Of a stretch of 64,000 nucleotides of DNA, positions 16,604-25,740 are shown one piece after another. The DNA lies in the NCBI RefSeq assembly GCF_029689925.1, contig NZ_CP121445.1, positions 2,953,501 through 3,017,500 on the forward strand, read 5' to 3'. The position numbers and the translations under genes were made by a program. Origin of the DNA: Anaerocolumna sp. AGMB13025 (GTDB lineage: Bacteria > Bacillota > Clostridia > Lachnospirales > Lachnospiraceae). The notes under the pieces were generated by a model, which was not told the DNA's origin, ran no database searches, and saw only the letters and a program-made list of their open reading frames with translations. Each line of letters starts with the position of its first letter. The first letter of the stretch is position 1.

Positions 16604-18376
16604 ATGAAGATGCGAATTAAAAAAAGCAGAGGTAATAAAAGGAATTTGAGAAAAGGTACTGTAAGCTTAAAAGGAATCAAGTACTACAGAAAAAAATTCT
16701 TAAATTTATCCATCGATCGGAGGTTAAATCTAACATTTATCTATACAGGTATCATAGCCCTAATTATTGTAACTATTGGTATTATTAATATGAAAGCAAT
16801 CGATAATCAATTAAACAGGTTTTATGCTGGACCATATGCCATAGAACAGAATGTCCAAAGCGCACAGGTGGCCATGAAGAATATTGAAAATAATATCTTT
16901 CGGGCATATATGACCAAAAAAGAAGATTTGTGCAAAAAATACATACAGGCTTCAGAAGAAGAATATAGTAAGCTGGAACAATGCGTAACGGAATTAACGA
17001 ATGCCATGGATTTGCTAGAGGATGATAATATTGAAATAGTTAATAACTTAAAGCTGGAATTTGATAAAGGTAACCGTTACCGAACCCAGATTTTAGACAG
17101 TGCCAATGTATTTGATCAGAAGAAGTTATACAGTATTTACAAAAATGACTATGTACCGATTTTAGATCATATCGTGTCGGAGTTAAGTGAAATAGAAGCC
17201 AATTTTTCTATATACGGTAAAAATTATATGAAACAGTCGGATCAAAAAGTGAATGAAGGTATTATTATTTTTGTTCTGCTGATTATAGTCGGTGCAGGAA
17301 GCTGTTATTACATATTAAGATTAACGGAACGAAGTATCACTGAACCGATTACGGTACTAAAAGCAGCGATGGTAGAAATATCCAAAGGAAATCTGGGAAT
17401 TGATATATCTGTTTCCTCAGAAGATGAAATGGGTATACTATGCGAAGCGGTTATGGAAACTGCAAGAAAATTAAAAAGCTATATTGGTAATATCACCGAA
17501 ACAGTGAAACGGCTGGAAGAAAAAGACATGACAGTTCGGGTATCTATTGATTATGATGGAGATTTTAAACCTATCCAGGCATCCCTTGACAATACGGTTA
17601 TGTCTCTTGGAGATATGATGAAAATCATCTATGCTCTGGCAGGACAGATTACCGCTGGGGCAGATCAGATTGCCCACACTGCAAGAACTGTTGCAGATGG
17701 GGGTACGGATCAGATGAGTGCAATTAACCGTCTTGTAGAGCAGATCGATGAGATTGTAGTTATGGCTGATAAAAATGTAAGTAATGCGGACAGTATCCAG
17801 GGACTGGCACAGAATACCGTATCGGCTGCACAGTCGGGAAACAGTCAGATGACTTCTCTGGTATATGCGATGGAAGCAATAGCTGAACATTCAGGTAAAA
17901 TCTCTAAAGTTATCAGTGTAATCGAATCAATCGCAGAGCAGACAAACCTGTTATCCTTGAATGCCTCGATTGAAGCTGCAAGAGCAGGTAGTGCAGGCAG
18001 GGGTTTTGCTGTAGTGGCAAGTGAAATCGGTAAATTGGCAGACGAATGCAGACAAGCTGTAAAGTCCAGTGCGGATTTGATTAACAGTACCATTGGTGCA
18101 ATTAAGGAAGGGGTTCTTGTTGCCAATGAAACTGCTGATAAATTTAAGATAATTGTTAATGAATCCATGAAGACCAATCAGGTTATGGAGAGTATGTCAA
18201 GGAATTCGAAAGCCGAAGCCAGACAGTTAAAAGAATCCATGTCCTATCTTCAGCAGATTACCACCATTGTCGAGTCAAATTCAGCAGCGTCTCAGGAAAG
18301 TTCTGCTATGAGTGAAGAATTTATTAACCAGGCAGGGAAATTAGAGGAACTGCTGAGAGAATATACTTTAGTCTGA
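16604..18376 (+). CDS. Methyl-accepting chemotaxis protein with four-helix-bundle sensor
   Basis: 590-residue membrane chemoreceptor. A basic cytoplasmic N-terminus (~1-42) precedes TM1 (~43-63), then a four-helix-bundle type extracellular sensor, TM2 (~220-240, [19 protein letters not shown]), HAMP (~245-300) and the signalling domain. The kinase-contact tip is [20 protein letters not shown]. It starts at ATG 16604, with a TTG twelve bases upstream in the same frame as a less likely alternative. It would control CheA activity in response to an unknown external ligand. The strongly basic ~40-residue N-tail is longer than usual. Confidence 0.9.
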   Translation: MKMRIKKSRGNKRNLRKGTVSLKGIKYYRKKFLNLSIDRRLNLTFIYTGIIALIIVTIGIINMKAIDNQLNRFYAGPYAIEQNVQSAQVAMKNIENNIFRAYMTKKEDLCKKYIQASEEEYSKLEQCVTELTNAMDLLEDDNIEIVNNLKLEFDKGNRYRTQILDSANVFDQKKLYSIYKNDYVPILDHIVSELSEIEANFSIYGKNYMKQSDQKVNEGIIIFVLLIIVGAGSCYYILRLTERSITEPITVLKAAMVEISKGNLGIDISVSSEDEMGILCEAVMETARKLKSYIGNITETVKRLEEKDMTVRVSIDYDGDFKPIQASLDNTVMSLGDMMKIIYALAGQITAGADQIAHTARTVADGGTDQMSAINRLVEQIDEIVVMADKNVSNADSIQGLAQNTVSAAQSGNSQMTSLVYAMEAIAEHSGKISKVISVIESIAEQTNLLSLNASIEAARAGSAGRGFAVVASEIGKLADECRQAVKSSADLINSTIGAIKEGVLVANETADKFKIIVNESMKTNQVMESMSRNSKAEARQLKESMSYLQQITTIVESNSAASQESSAMSEEFINQAGKLEELLREYTLV

Positions 18377-18431
18377 TTTATATTTAGATTTTCTGTGTTA
18401 AATATCCTTGAATATTGATGAATTATGTTGC

Positions 18432-18458
18432 ACCTTTTTCTGTAAAAACCATATTATT
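18432..18458 (+). promoter_or_regulatory. Candidate sigma-K-type promoter of the collagen-like gene
   Basis: AC at 18432-18433, a 16-bp spacer and CATATTATT at 18450-18458 match the late mother-cell pattern AC-N16-CATAnnnTA with one mismatch. The product downstream is exosporium-type, so late mother-cell expression would make sense. The match is short and could be chance. Confidence 0.4.
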
Positions 18459-18506
18459 AATGTGTAAGGATTTTAAATCCTGATCTAAACAGAAAGGAGT
18501 TTTTGC

Positions 18507-19787
18507 ATGAACGCTGATCAAAATTCATCAACTTCGAAATCCTCAGTTAATAATTCAAATGTAGATAAATCTATTGTTACAGCTTCAAGTCTGGGCAATC
18601 AGTGGAATCAAGGCAGACCATGCCCACCAGATCCAAACTGGCCATGTCCGCCGGAACCACCGAAACCACCTTGCCCACCTGGACCTCCCGGACCTCCTGG
18701 ACCTCCTGGACCTCCCGGACCTCCTGGACCTCTCGGTCCACAAGGTCCTCAAGGTCCACAAGGATTAATTGGTCCAGTCGGACCTAGAGGACCCGCAGGC
18801 CCGGCAGGACCTCCCGGCCCACAAGGTCCGGCAGGAGCCACCGGAGCCACCGGAGCTACCGGAGCAGCAGGAGCACCAGGTCCAATTGGACCGACTGGTC
18901 CGCAAGGAGAGCAGGGTCCAATTGGTTTAACCGGAGCCACCGGAGCCACTGGAGCAATCGGTCCGGCAGGTCCGCAAGGTGAAGCAGGCCCGGCAGGAGC
19001 TCAAGGTATACCAGGTCCGGCAGGACCACAAGGTCCGGCAGGAGCCACCGGTCCGCAAGGACCACAAGGTGAAGCAGGTCCAGCAGGAGCCACCGGAGCC
19101 ACTGGAGCAACTGGAGCCACCGGTCCGGCAGGACCAGTAGGACCAATCGGTCCAGCAGGTCCAGCAGGAGCCACCGGTCCGATAGGCCCAGTAGGACCAA
19201 TCGGTCCAGCAGGCCCAACCGGAGCCACAGGAGCAACCGGTCCGGCAGGACCAGTAGGACCAATCGGTCCAGCAGGACCAGCAGGAGCCACCGGCCCAGT
19301 AGGACCTCCCGGCCCAACCGGAGCCACCGGTCCGCAAGGACCAGCAGGACCTCCCGGACCTCCTGGACCATCAGGCGGATTAGCAGGCTTTGTATATCGT
19401 TTTAGTACAGATCCCTCTATAACCATCCTCGGCGGCGATGATTTTGTATTTAACAGTGGTAATGTACCTGCAGTTCCTACCGGATTTACTTTACCGAATG
19501 CAACAGAAACAATTATTACCCAGCCTGGTTTTTATCTGGTATCTTTTACTGCTGATGTGATTGGAGCTTTAACTTCAATATCCATTAACTTAAATGGTGT
19601 ACCGGTACCAGGTGGTACGGCCGGAGCATTTGCGGCAACCAATATAATTGAAATCTCTGCTATCGTAGAAGTTGGTACGGTACCGGCAGTTCTTACCATT
19701 GCCAATAATTCCTTTGCAACAATCGGATTCCCGATACTTGCACCAGGAAGTGTTGTATCGTCCTTATATATTTTAAGATTATCATAA
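18507..19787 (+). CDS. Collagen-like (BclA-type) exosporium glycoprotein
   Basis: 426 residues. Residues 1-57 form a leader rich in Ser/Asn then Pro/Cys. Residues ~58-292 are an unbroken collagen-like Gly-X-Y region (first GPP, then GPQ, GPAGPA and many GAT triplets, where Thr is the usual O-glycosylation site). Residues ~293-426 are a C-terminal trimerising head of the BclA/C1q-like type ([12 protein letters not shown], ending SSLYILRLS). Such proteins form the hair-like nap on clostridial and Bacillus spores. There is no signal peptide, as expected for mother-cell assembly. The triplet array makes local GC far higher than the genome and is prone to length change. Confidence 0.88.
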   Translation: MNADQNSSTSKSSVNNSNVDKSIVTASSLGNQWNQGRPCPPDPNWPCPPEPPKPPCPPGPPGPPGPPGPPGPPGPLGPQGPQGPQGLIGPVGPRGPAGPAGPPGPQGPAGATGATGATGAAGAPGPIGPTGPQGEQGPIGLTGATGATGAIGPAGPQGEAGPAGAQGIPGPAGPQGPAGATGPQGPQGEAGPAGATGATGATGATGPAGPVGPIGPAGPAGATGPIGPVGPIGPAGPTGATGATGPAGPVGPIGPAGPAGATGPVGPPGPTGATGPQGPAGPPGPPGPSGGLAGFVYRFSTDPSITILGGDDFVFNSGNVPAVPTGFTLPNATETIITQPGFYLVSFTADVIGALTSISINLNGVPVPGGTAGAFAATNIIEISAIVEVGTVPAVLTIANNSFATIGFPILAPGSVVSSLYILRLS

Positions 19788-19803
19788 AGAGATATTTTGA
19801 TAA

Positions 19804-19836
19804 GAACCCCTCCCGTATAATGAGAGGGGTTTTTAC
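19804..19836 (+). terminator. Terminator after the collagen-like gene
   Basis: ACCCCTC (19806-19812) pairs with GAGGGGT (19824-19830), followed by a TTTTT run. Confidence 0.85.
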
Positions 19837-19905
19837 TTTTAGTTACTATTAGTCACCTTTAGTTCACGGGAATAAAAGTCTTGTTAGAGAGAATGTTCCT
19901 TGCAC

Positions 19906-19953
19906 TTGACAATATGCATAATAAAAGGTAAAGTATATATACTAGTATACAAG
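19906..19953 (+). promoter_or_regulatory. uxuA promoter with GntR-type operator
   Basis: TTGACA at 19906-19911, 17-bp spacer, TAAAGT at 19929-19934. Immediately downstream CTAGTATACAAG (19942-19953) has the TnGTATACnA core typical of FCD-family GntR operators and overlaps the palindrome TATACTAGTATA (19938-19949). The GntR regulator at 22756-23430 in the same cluster is the likely repressor. Confidence 0.6.
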
Positions 19954-19977
19954 ATAAAACATAAGGAGGACTAATTA

Positions 19978-21057
19978 ATGCAAATGACATTACGCTGGTT
20001 TGGAAGCGGTCATGATTCAGTTACCCTGGAGCAAATAAAACAAATTCCTGGAGTCCATGGTGTAATTACTACTTTGTATGAGATACCTGCCGGTGAAGTC
20101 TGGACCTTGGAGAAAATTCAGAATTTAAAGGATGAAGTACAAGCCGCAGGTCTTGAGATAGCAGGCATTGAAAGTGTTAATATACACGATTCCATAAAGA
20201 TAGGACTGCCGGAACGAGAAAAATATATTGATAATTATATAACCACGCTTGAGAATCTGGGAAAAGCAGATATACATATGGTGTGCTATAATTTTATGCC
20301 GGTATTTGACTGGACACGTTCGGATCTTGCGAAACGGAGGACCGATGGCTCTACCGTATTATCATATGACCAGGAATTAATCGATAAGATAGAACCGGAT
20401 AAATTATTTAGCCAGATAGACGGAACTAGCAACGGATTTATATTGCCGGGATGGGAACCGGAAAGACTGGTACACGTAAAAGAATTGTTTGAACTTTATA
20501 AAGATGTTGATAGTGATAAGCTATTTGATAATCTGGTTTATTTTTTGAATCGAATTAGACCAGTCTGCGAGCAATATAAGATTAAGATGGCAATCCACCC
20601 GGATGATCCGGCATGGCCGGTATTTAACCTGCCAAGAATTATGACCGGTAAAGAGAATGCGGTGAGACTTTTAAAGGCCGTAGATGCGGAATTTAACGGG
20701 CTGACTCTTTGTACCGGTTCATACGGCTCTAATCCAGCAAATGATTTATGTGAAATCATACGGGCAGGAAAAGGCAGGATATATTTTGCACATGTACGTA
20801 ACCTGATTCATCATGGACCAGGTAAGTTTGATGAAGCCGCACATTTATCCAGTGATGGTTCTTTTGATATGTACGAGATTATAAAAACCCTTCATGAAGT
20901 CGGATATGACGGACCGGTTCGTCCGGACCATGGGCGTGCAATCTGGGGAGAGGTGGCAATGCCAGGTTATGGCTTATATGACCGGGCACTGGGGGCAGCT
21001 TACCTAAATGGGCTTATTGAAGCTGTGGAAAAAGCAGATAAGAATAGTGGTAAATAA
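19978..21057 (+). CDS. uxuA: Mannonate dehydratase
   Basis: Dehydrates D-mannonate to 2-keto-3-deoxygluconate in glucuronate breakdown. It is 359 residues, the usual UxuA length, starting MTLRWFGSGHDSVTLEQIKQIPGV. The TIM-barrel metal-binding region is seen in MAIHPDDPAWPVFNLPRI, LCTGSYGSNP, FAHVRN and the C-terminal PVRPDHGR. AAGGAGG precedes the ATG. uxuB follows 51 bp later and the GntR regulator after that, forming one hexuronate operon. Confidence 0.95.
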   Translation: MQMTLRWFGSGHDSVTLEQIKQIPGVHGVITTLYEIPAGEVWTLEKIQNLKDEVQAAGLEIAGIESVNIHDSIKIGLPEREKYIDNYITTLENLGKADIHMVCYNFMPVFDWTRSDLAKRRTDGSTVLSYDQELIDKIEPDKLFSQIDGTSNGFILPGWEPERLVHVKELFELYKDVDSDKLFDNLVYFLNRIRPVCEQYKIKMAIHPDDPAWPVFNLPRIMTGKENAVRLLKAVDAEFNGLTLCTGSYGSNPANDLCEIIRAGKGRIYFAHVRNLIHHGPGKFDEAAHLSSDGSFDMYEIIKTLHEVGYDGPVRPDHGRAIWGEVAMPGYGLYDRALGAAYLNGLIEAVEKADKNSGK

Positions 21058-21108
21058 TGTAAGCCGATTAACGGTGAATTGCCGCTGATGCTTTAGATGG
21101 AGGAAAGT

Positions 21109-22716
21109 ATGAAATTAAAACAATCGGAACTTGATAATAGAGAAATCTGGGAAGAGAGAGGTTTTGAACTGCCACAGTTTAACCGCAGTGTGATGATAAA
21201 AGCTACCAGGCAGGAGCCGGAATGGATCCATTTTGGAGCCGGTAATATATTCCGCGCCTTTCCTGCAGCTGTATGCCAGGATTTATTAAACAAAGGGATA
21301 TTAAAGAAAGGCATTATTGTTGCGGAAGGATACGATTATGAAATAATAGAAAAAAGTTATAAAAATTATGATGACTTAAGTTTACTAGTAACCTTAAAGG
21401 CAGATGGAAGGCTGGAAAAGAAAGTAATTGGAAGTATCGCAGAATCCCTGACGATGGATACGCAGAATACTCATGACTGGAACCGGTTAACTGAAATTTT
21501 CAGAACCAAAGGTTTAAAGATGGTATCCTTTACCATAACAGAGAAAGGATACAGCCTAAAGAATGATAAGCAGGAGTTTATAAACAGTGTATCGGAGGAT
21601 TTTACTCATAAACCGTCCGATTCCAAAAGTTATATCGGAAAGCTGACAGCACTGTGCTATGAGCGGTACAAGGCCGGAAAGTTCCCGTTAACCTTAGTCA
21701 GTATGGATAATTGTTCCCACAATGGCACCAGGCTTTATGAAGCTGTAACAACATTTGCAGAACAGTGGGCTGTGAATGGAATGGTGGAGGAAGATTTTTT
21801 AACATATGTAAAAGAGGAGATTGCTTATCCCTGGACCATGATTGATAAGATAACCCCAAGACCGGCGGAATCTGTTATTACTATGTTAGAAGAGTCTGGG
21901 TTTTATGATACCCAGACTGTGATTACCTCAAAAAATACATATGTAGCTCCTTTTGTCAACGCAGAAGAACCACAGTACTTAGTAATCGAAGACAATTTTA
22001 AGAACGGTCGTCTCCCATTAAATATGGGCGGAATCATTTATACGGAAAAAGAAACCGTAGATAAAGTTGAAAAGATGAAAGTATGTACTTGTTTAAACCC
22101 CTTACATACCGCTTTGGCTATTTTTGGCTGCTTATTGTCTTATGATAAGATTTCCGAAGAGATGAAGGATAAAGAACTGGCGGCTTTGGTACATAAGATA
22201 GGGTATATAGAAGGACTTCCGGTAGTATCAGACCCGGAAATCATAAAACCACGTGATTTTTTAGAGGAGGTAATTAAGGTAAGACTGCCAAATCCTTTTA
22301 TGCCGGATACGCCACAGAGAATTGCCTGTGATACTTCACAAAAGCTGAGTATACGCTTTGGGGAAACAATAAAAGCATATGCGAATAAGGAAGGTTTAAG
22401 TACGGAATCACTGTTCTTTATACCTCTGGTACTGGCAGGGTGGTTAAGGTATCTGATGGCAGTTGATGATAACGGTAATTTATTTGAATTAAGCCCCGAC
22501 CCTATGTTAGAGTCGTTAACGCCTCTTATTAGCGGAATAAGACTGGGGGATAAAGAAGGCATTCATGAGAAAGTGGCTGAAATTTTATCAAATCACATTA
22601 TTTTTGGAACAGATTTGTATACCGCTGGTTTGGGAGATAAAATAGAAAACATGTTTTTGGAATTGATTAAAGGTCCGGGTGCCGTTCGTAAAACTCTGAT
22701 AAAGTATCTTGACTAA
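21109..22716 (+). CDS. uxuB: Fructuronate reductase (mannitol dehydrogenase family)
   Basis: NAD-dependent oxidoreductase interconverting D-fructuronate and D-mannonate, the step before UxuA. It is 535 residues, the long form of the family. The N-terminal Rossmann domain starts at WIHFGAGNIFRAF (~residues 36-48), and the C-terminal catalytic helical domain includes DNCSHNGTRL, the TMIDKITPRP motif and CLNPLHTALAIFG. The start is the second ATG (21109) with GGAGG five bases ahead; an ATG at 21097 would cover this ribosome site. Confidence 0.9.
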   Translation: MKLKQSELDNREIWEERGFELPQFNRSVMIKATRQEPEWIHFGAGNIFRAFPAAVCQDLLNKGILKKGIIVAEGYDYEIIEKSYKNYDDLSLLVTLKADGRLEKKVIGSIAESLTMDTQNTHDWNRLTEIFRTKGLKMVSFTITEKGYSLKNDKQEFINSVSEDFTHKPSDSKSYIGKLTALCYERYKAGKFPLTLVSMDNCSHNGTRLYEAVTTFAEQWAVNGMVEEDFLTYVKEEIAYPWTMIDKITPRPAESVITMLEESGFYDTQTVITSKNTYVAPFVNAEEPQYLVIEDNFKNGRLPLNMGGIIYTEKETVDKVEKMKVCTCLNPLHTALAIFGCLLSYDKISEEMKDKELAALVHKIGYIEGLPVVSDPEIIKPRDFLEEVIKVRLPNPFMPDTPQRIACDTSQKLSIRFGETIKAYANKEGLSTESLFFIPLVLAGWLRYLMAVDDNGNLFELSPDPMLESLTPLISGIRLGDKEGIHEKVAEILSNHIIFGTDLYTAGLGDKIENMFLELIKGPGAVRKTLIKYLD

Positions 22717-22755
22717 GAGTTTTATTTATACTAACATGAATTCGGAGGAATTATC

Positions 22756-23430
22756 ATGTACATTTTAGAACGAAACGGAAAAGAAACGGCACGGGAATAT
22801 GCGTATCGTGTAATAAAGCACAACATTATTTATCTGAATCTGATACCTGGCAGTATGGTAAGTGAAAACGAACTGGCAGAGGAGATGGGGATTAGCAGGA
22901 CACCGGTACGGGAAGCATTAATTGAACTTAGTAAGTTAAAAGTAGTAGAGATATATCCTCAAAGAGGCAGTTATATTTCCTTAATTGATACTGGATTGGT
23001 TGATGAAGCTAGATTTGTGAGGTTAATACTGGAACAGGCTATGGTGGAGATTGCTTGTGATACGGCAGAGGAAGCTGATTTTCTTGCCCTGGAAGAAAAC
23101 CTCAGATTGCAGGAGTTTTATCTGGAACATTCCGCTAAGGACAAATTATTACAGCTTGATAATGAATTTCATGAGTTGCTTTTTTTGCTCAGCAATAAGA
23201 AATTTACTTATGATTTACTGGGCGGAATGATGACACATTTTGACCGGGTCAGAAGACTTAGCTTATCCGTAATTAAGGATTCCAAGAATATTTCAGATCA
23301 CCGTACTTTGTTGGAGGCCATCAGAAAGAAGGATAAGGAAGCGGCAAAGAATATTGTCACGAAACATTTATCCAGATATAAGCTGGATGAAGATGAATTA
23401 AAAAAGCAATATCCAGATTATTTTAAATGA
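22756..23430 (+). CDS. GntR-family (FCD) regulator of the uxu cluster
   Basis: 224 residues: winged helix at ~10-75 (LAEEMGISRTPVREALIEL) and FCD ligand-binding domain at ~85-215, with the metal-site pattern DNEFHELLF and later histidines (SDHRTLLEAI). Located directly behind uxuAB in the same direction, it most likely represses the operon until a hexuronate intermediate binds. A TnGTATACnA operator is present at the uxuA promoter. GGAGG lies just before the ATG. Confidence 0.85.
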   Translation: MYILERNGKETAREYAYRVIKHNIIYLNLIPGSMVSENELAEEMGISRTPVREALIELSKLKVVEIYPQRGSYISLIDTGLVDEARFVRLILEQAMVEIACDTAEEADFLALEENLRLQEFYLEHSAKDKLLQLDNEFHELLFLLSNKKFTYDLLGGMMTHFDRVRRLSLSVIKDSKNISDHRTLLEAIRKKDKEAAKNIVTKHLSRYKLDEDELKKQYPDYFK

Positions 23431-23442
23431 AATAAATAGCAG

Positions 23443-23480
23443 GCTGCGGTAAAACTATATTCAATTTGCCGCAGCATTTA
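23443..23480 (+). terminator. Terminator of the uxu operon
   Basis: GCTGCGGTAAA (23443-23453) pairs with TTTGCCGCAGC (23465-23475), with one wobble pair, followed by a short T-rich stretch. Confidence 0.75.
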
Positions 23481-23556
23481 TCATATGCAGAATGGGTAAA
23501 AGAATCGGCATTTGACATACCTATAGTATATGCGGTCTATTCCTTGGCAAGTTCAT

Positions 23557-23629
23557 GGTTGGAAAACTGTTTTCGATATGTCATGATGGATAAACTGTTT
23601 CGATATGATGGATAAACTGTTTTCGATAT
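23557..23629 (+). repeat. Three short direct repeats upstream of msrA
   Basis: Copies of GATGGATAAACTGTTTTCGA followed by TAT: a diverged one at about 23557-23579, then 23585-23606 (one T shorter) and 23607-23629. They lie in the msrA upstream region and could be regulator sites or simple slippage products. Confidence 0.6.
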
Positions 23630-23703
23630 TGACAATGGAAGTTGGGTGATATATGATGCATTCATAAGACACACAGCGAAAAATTTTTACGAGGTGAATA
23701 GTT

Positions 23704-24231
23704 ATGCTTAAGGAAATGAAAGTCATATATTTAGCCGGAGGCTGTTTTTGGGGTACTGAAAAGTATTTATCCGGAATTCATGGAATTATAAAAACCGATG
23801 TAGGATATGCCAATGGCAATACCGAGAATCCGACCTATCAGGAAGTCTGCCATAATAATACCGGGCATGCGGAGACAGTAAGGGTGGAGTATGATTCGGA
23901 GGTTATCAGCTTGTCCTTTATACTGACATTGTATTATGATGTGATTAATCCTACGTCAGTCAATAAACAGGGTGGTGATACCGGAACACAATACCGTACC
24001 GGTATTTACTATATTGATGAAAGTGATGTGGAAATCATTAAAGAATCCATCACTGACCTTCAGACCAGATATGAAAAACCCATTGCAATTGAAGTTCTGC
24101 CATTAAGAAATTATTACCTGGCAGAAGAGTATCATCAAAAATATCTGGATAAAAACCCGAGTGGCTACTGCCATATCGGTGTAGATAAGTTTGATAAGGC
24201 CAAGGCTGCTGTAGATCCAAACAGGGCTTAA
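23704..24231 (+). CDS. msrA: Peptide-methionine (S)-S-oxide reductase
   Basis: Repairs oxidised methionine. 175 residues with the catalytic GCFWG motif at residues 13-17, followed by the family blocks VGYANG, NPTYQEVC, GHAETVRVEYD and GTQYRTGIYY. The resolving cysteine is likely in PSGYCHIG near residue 158. GAGGTG precedes the ATG. It is a single gene between two terminators and is consistent with the peroxide and oxygen defence seen elsewhere (rubrerythrin). Confidence 0.95.
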   Translation: MLKEMKVIYLAGGCFWGTEKYLSGIHGIIKTDVGYANGNTENPTYQEVCHNNTGHAETVRVEYDSEVISLSFILTLYYDVINPTSVNKQGGDTGTQYRTGIYYIDESDVEIIKESITDLQTRYEKPIAIEVLPLRNYYLAEEYHQKYLDKNPSGYCHIGVDKFDKAKAAVDPNRA

Positions 24232-24274
24232 AACCAATAATAATATGAAAGATTGATATAGTAAAACAATAATT

Positions 24275-24330
24275 ACCAGGGTTGTTATTTCAGAAAAGGT
24301 AGAGTTCTGGATTTAGTGACCCTGGTGTTT
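24275..24330 (+). terminator. Terminator after msrA
   Basis: ACCAGGGT (24275-24282) pairs with ACCCTGGT (24319-24326) with an inner CAGAA/TTCTG stem, followed by GTTTTATT. Confidence 0.7.
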
Positions 24331-24521
24331 TATTCAGGTACTTTATACAATAGTCTCTAATGATCAATGTAAGTTTTGATGATATGTCTGTTAACAGTCA
24401 CTTTATATTTTTATATTCCGATATGTTTCTCATAATTGTAGAATCCTCTCTTAGAATTAAAATTCATGAACATAATTTAGTTAATAATTGCAAAAGATAT
24501 TCCTAAGATATCAATGTTATT

Positions 24522-24601
24522 TGATAATTGTTCTCATTTATAATATTGACTTTTTATATTCGCTCCCGTAAGATTATATTATATAATGAGAACGGTTATC
24601 A
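24522..24601 (+). promoter_or_regulatory. Promoter bracketed by two Fur-box-like sites
   Basis: TGATAATTGTTCTCA at 24522-24536 and, in opposite orientation, TGAGAACGGTTATCA at 24587-24601 (complement TGATAACCGTTCTCA). Each matches the 7-1-7 Fur consensus TGATAATnATTATCA at about 11-12 of 14 positions, and the two match each other at 13 of 15. Between them lies a promoter, TTGACT (24546-24551), 17-bp spacer, TAAGAT (24569-24574). The arrangement predicts iron-dependent repression of the downstream DUF3793 gene. Confidence 0.6.
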
Positions 24602-24655
24602 ATAAGATGAGATAACTGATAACTGCAAAGAAATTGTGATGCTGGAGGAATAGTT

Positions 24656-25273
24656 ATGAGCGATGATATTTTTAATATGAGGGGAGATAAAGTTACGTCA
24701 TATGTAATGTTTACCTTTGCCAATAGCTGTATGCCAACCCTGTTAAATGAAAAGCCTTCCAGTCTGGTATGTTTTCAGAAAAAATATATAGAAGATCAGG
24801 AACGCTTTTTTCAGATTTTAAAAGAGGAAAGTGACCAATTCAGATGTTATTATAAGGTTTTATATGAAAATGGAACTGCGTTTTATATCATAATATATCA
24901 AAGTGAGCTTTTAAAAAAGGTATTAGACCAAAACAGTAACAATGTTATATTAAAAGAAAATGGCTATCGCAAGGGAGCTGAAAATTTTGATTACAACCTG
25001 TTTCATTTTCAAATAAGATTTCAGTGCTTTAAAGAAAACAAAAGGATGGAATTCCCCCACGAAGTAGGCATATTTTTAGGATATCCCATCATTGACGTAG
25101 AAGAATTCATCAAAAATAAAGGGGAGAATTATATGTTATGCGGTTGTTGGAAAGTGTATCATAATGTTGAAGAAGCCGGCAGAACCTTTGAACGATTCAA
25201 AAAACAGAGAGAAAACGCAATGGAACTATTCTTTGAAGGAAGGAATTTAAAAGAACTCCTTCTTTCCGCATAA
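24656..25273 (+). CDS. DUF3793 family protein, probably iron-regulated
   Basis: 205-residue cytoplasmic protein. Family features recognised: an N-terminal NSCMPTLLNEKPSSLVCF block (~residues 23-41), the central RCYYKVLYENGTAFYIIIY, and the hallmark FPHEVGIFLGYPIIDVEEFI followed by GCWKVYHN. A C-terminal conserved helix ends FFEGRNLKELL. The function of DUF3793 is not established; members often occur near iron or haem genes. Here two Fur-like boxes in the promoter support iron control. Strong GGAGG site; a single-gene unit with its own terminator. Confidence 0.82.
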   Translation: MSDDIFNMRGDKVTSYVMFTFANSCMPTLLNEKPSSLVCFQKKYIEDQERFFQILKEESDQFRCYYKVLYENGTAFYIIIYQSELLKKVLDQNSNNVILKENGYRKGAENFDYNLFHFQIRFQCFKENKRMEFPHEVGIFLGYPIIDVEEFIKNKGENYMLCGCWKVYHNVEEAGRTFERFKKQRENAMELFFEGRNLKELLLSA

Positions 25274-25306
25274 AAACTGAATATAATAACAATAAAGAAC
25301 AAAACA

Positions 25307-25345
25307 CAGCGCTCGAAAGCCTTCAGCTTTTTAGCGCTTTTTTGC
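25307..25345 (+). terminator. Terminator after the DUF3793 gene
   Basis: AGCGCT (25307-25312) pairs with AGCGCT (25333-25338), with an inner AGC/GCT stem, followed by TTTTTTT. Confidence 0.75.
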
Positions 25346-25375
25346 AGTAATGCCCAGTAAAAATCCAAAGACAAA

Positions 25376-25585
25376 GGCAGTATCCGGGTATGCTTGTAAT
25401 TTTTTTGTATTGGAAAGGTTCCACATGGCACTTAAACTTGGAGAACTGCGACAAGTCGTAAAAGAGTAATTGTCTGAGCGAAGCGAGTTTTACTCTTTTA
25501 CGACTGTTCTAAGCAGTTCACCAAGTTTTAGTGCCATGTGGGTTCTTTCCCTACAAAAAAATTACAAGCATACCCGGATACTGCC
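25376..25585. repeat. 210-bp long-hairpin element (different sequence family)
   Basis: GGCAGTATCCGGGTATGCTT (from 25376) pairs with its complement ending at 25585. Pairing continues inward through TTGTAATTTTTTTGTA, GTTCCACATGGCACT and ACTTGG, to a central stem AGTCGTAAAAGAGTAA / TTACTCTTTTACGACT with loop TTGTCTGAGCGAAGCGAGT. It contains no gene. The length and whole-element folding resemble the 9186-9391 element, but the sequence is unrelated. It is probably a non-autonomous mobile or extragenic palindromic element. Confidence 0.75.
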
Positions 25586-25740
25586 GTTCCCTTTAAACAA
25601 ACTATCGTCAAACCGTTTCTAAGCCAATTCCGGTTGACATGACAGCTATAAAATGCTATGATATTTCAGGTTAAATAGATAGGTAATCTGGGAAATAAAG
25701 AACAATTTGTGTGATTTTAATATAGAACAGGAGTAATTGC

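Noticed and set aside
18577..19426. Several long frames on both strands across the collagen-like gene
   Set aside because: They arise because the GGxCCx triplet array lacks stop codons in all frames; their products are low-complexity repeats without starts linked to ribosome sites.
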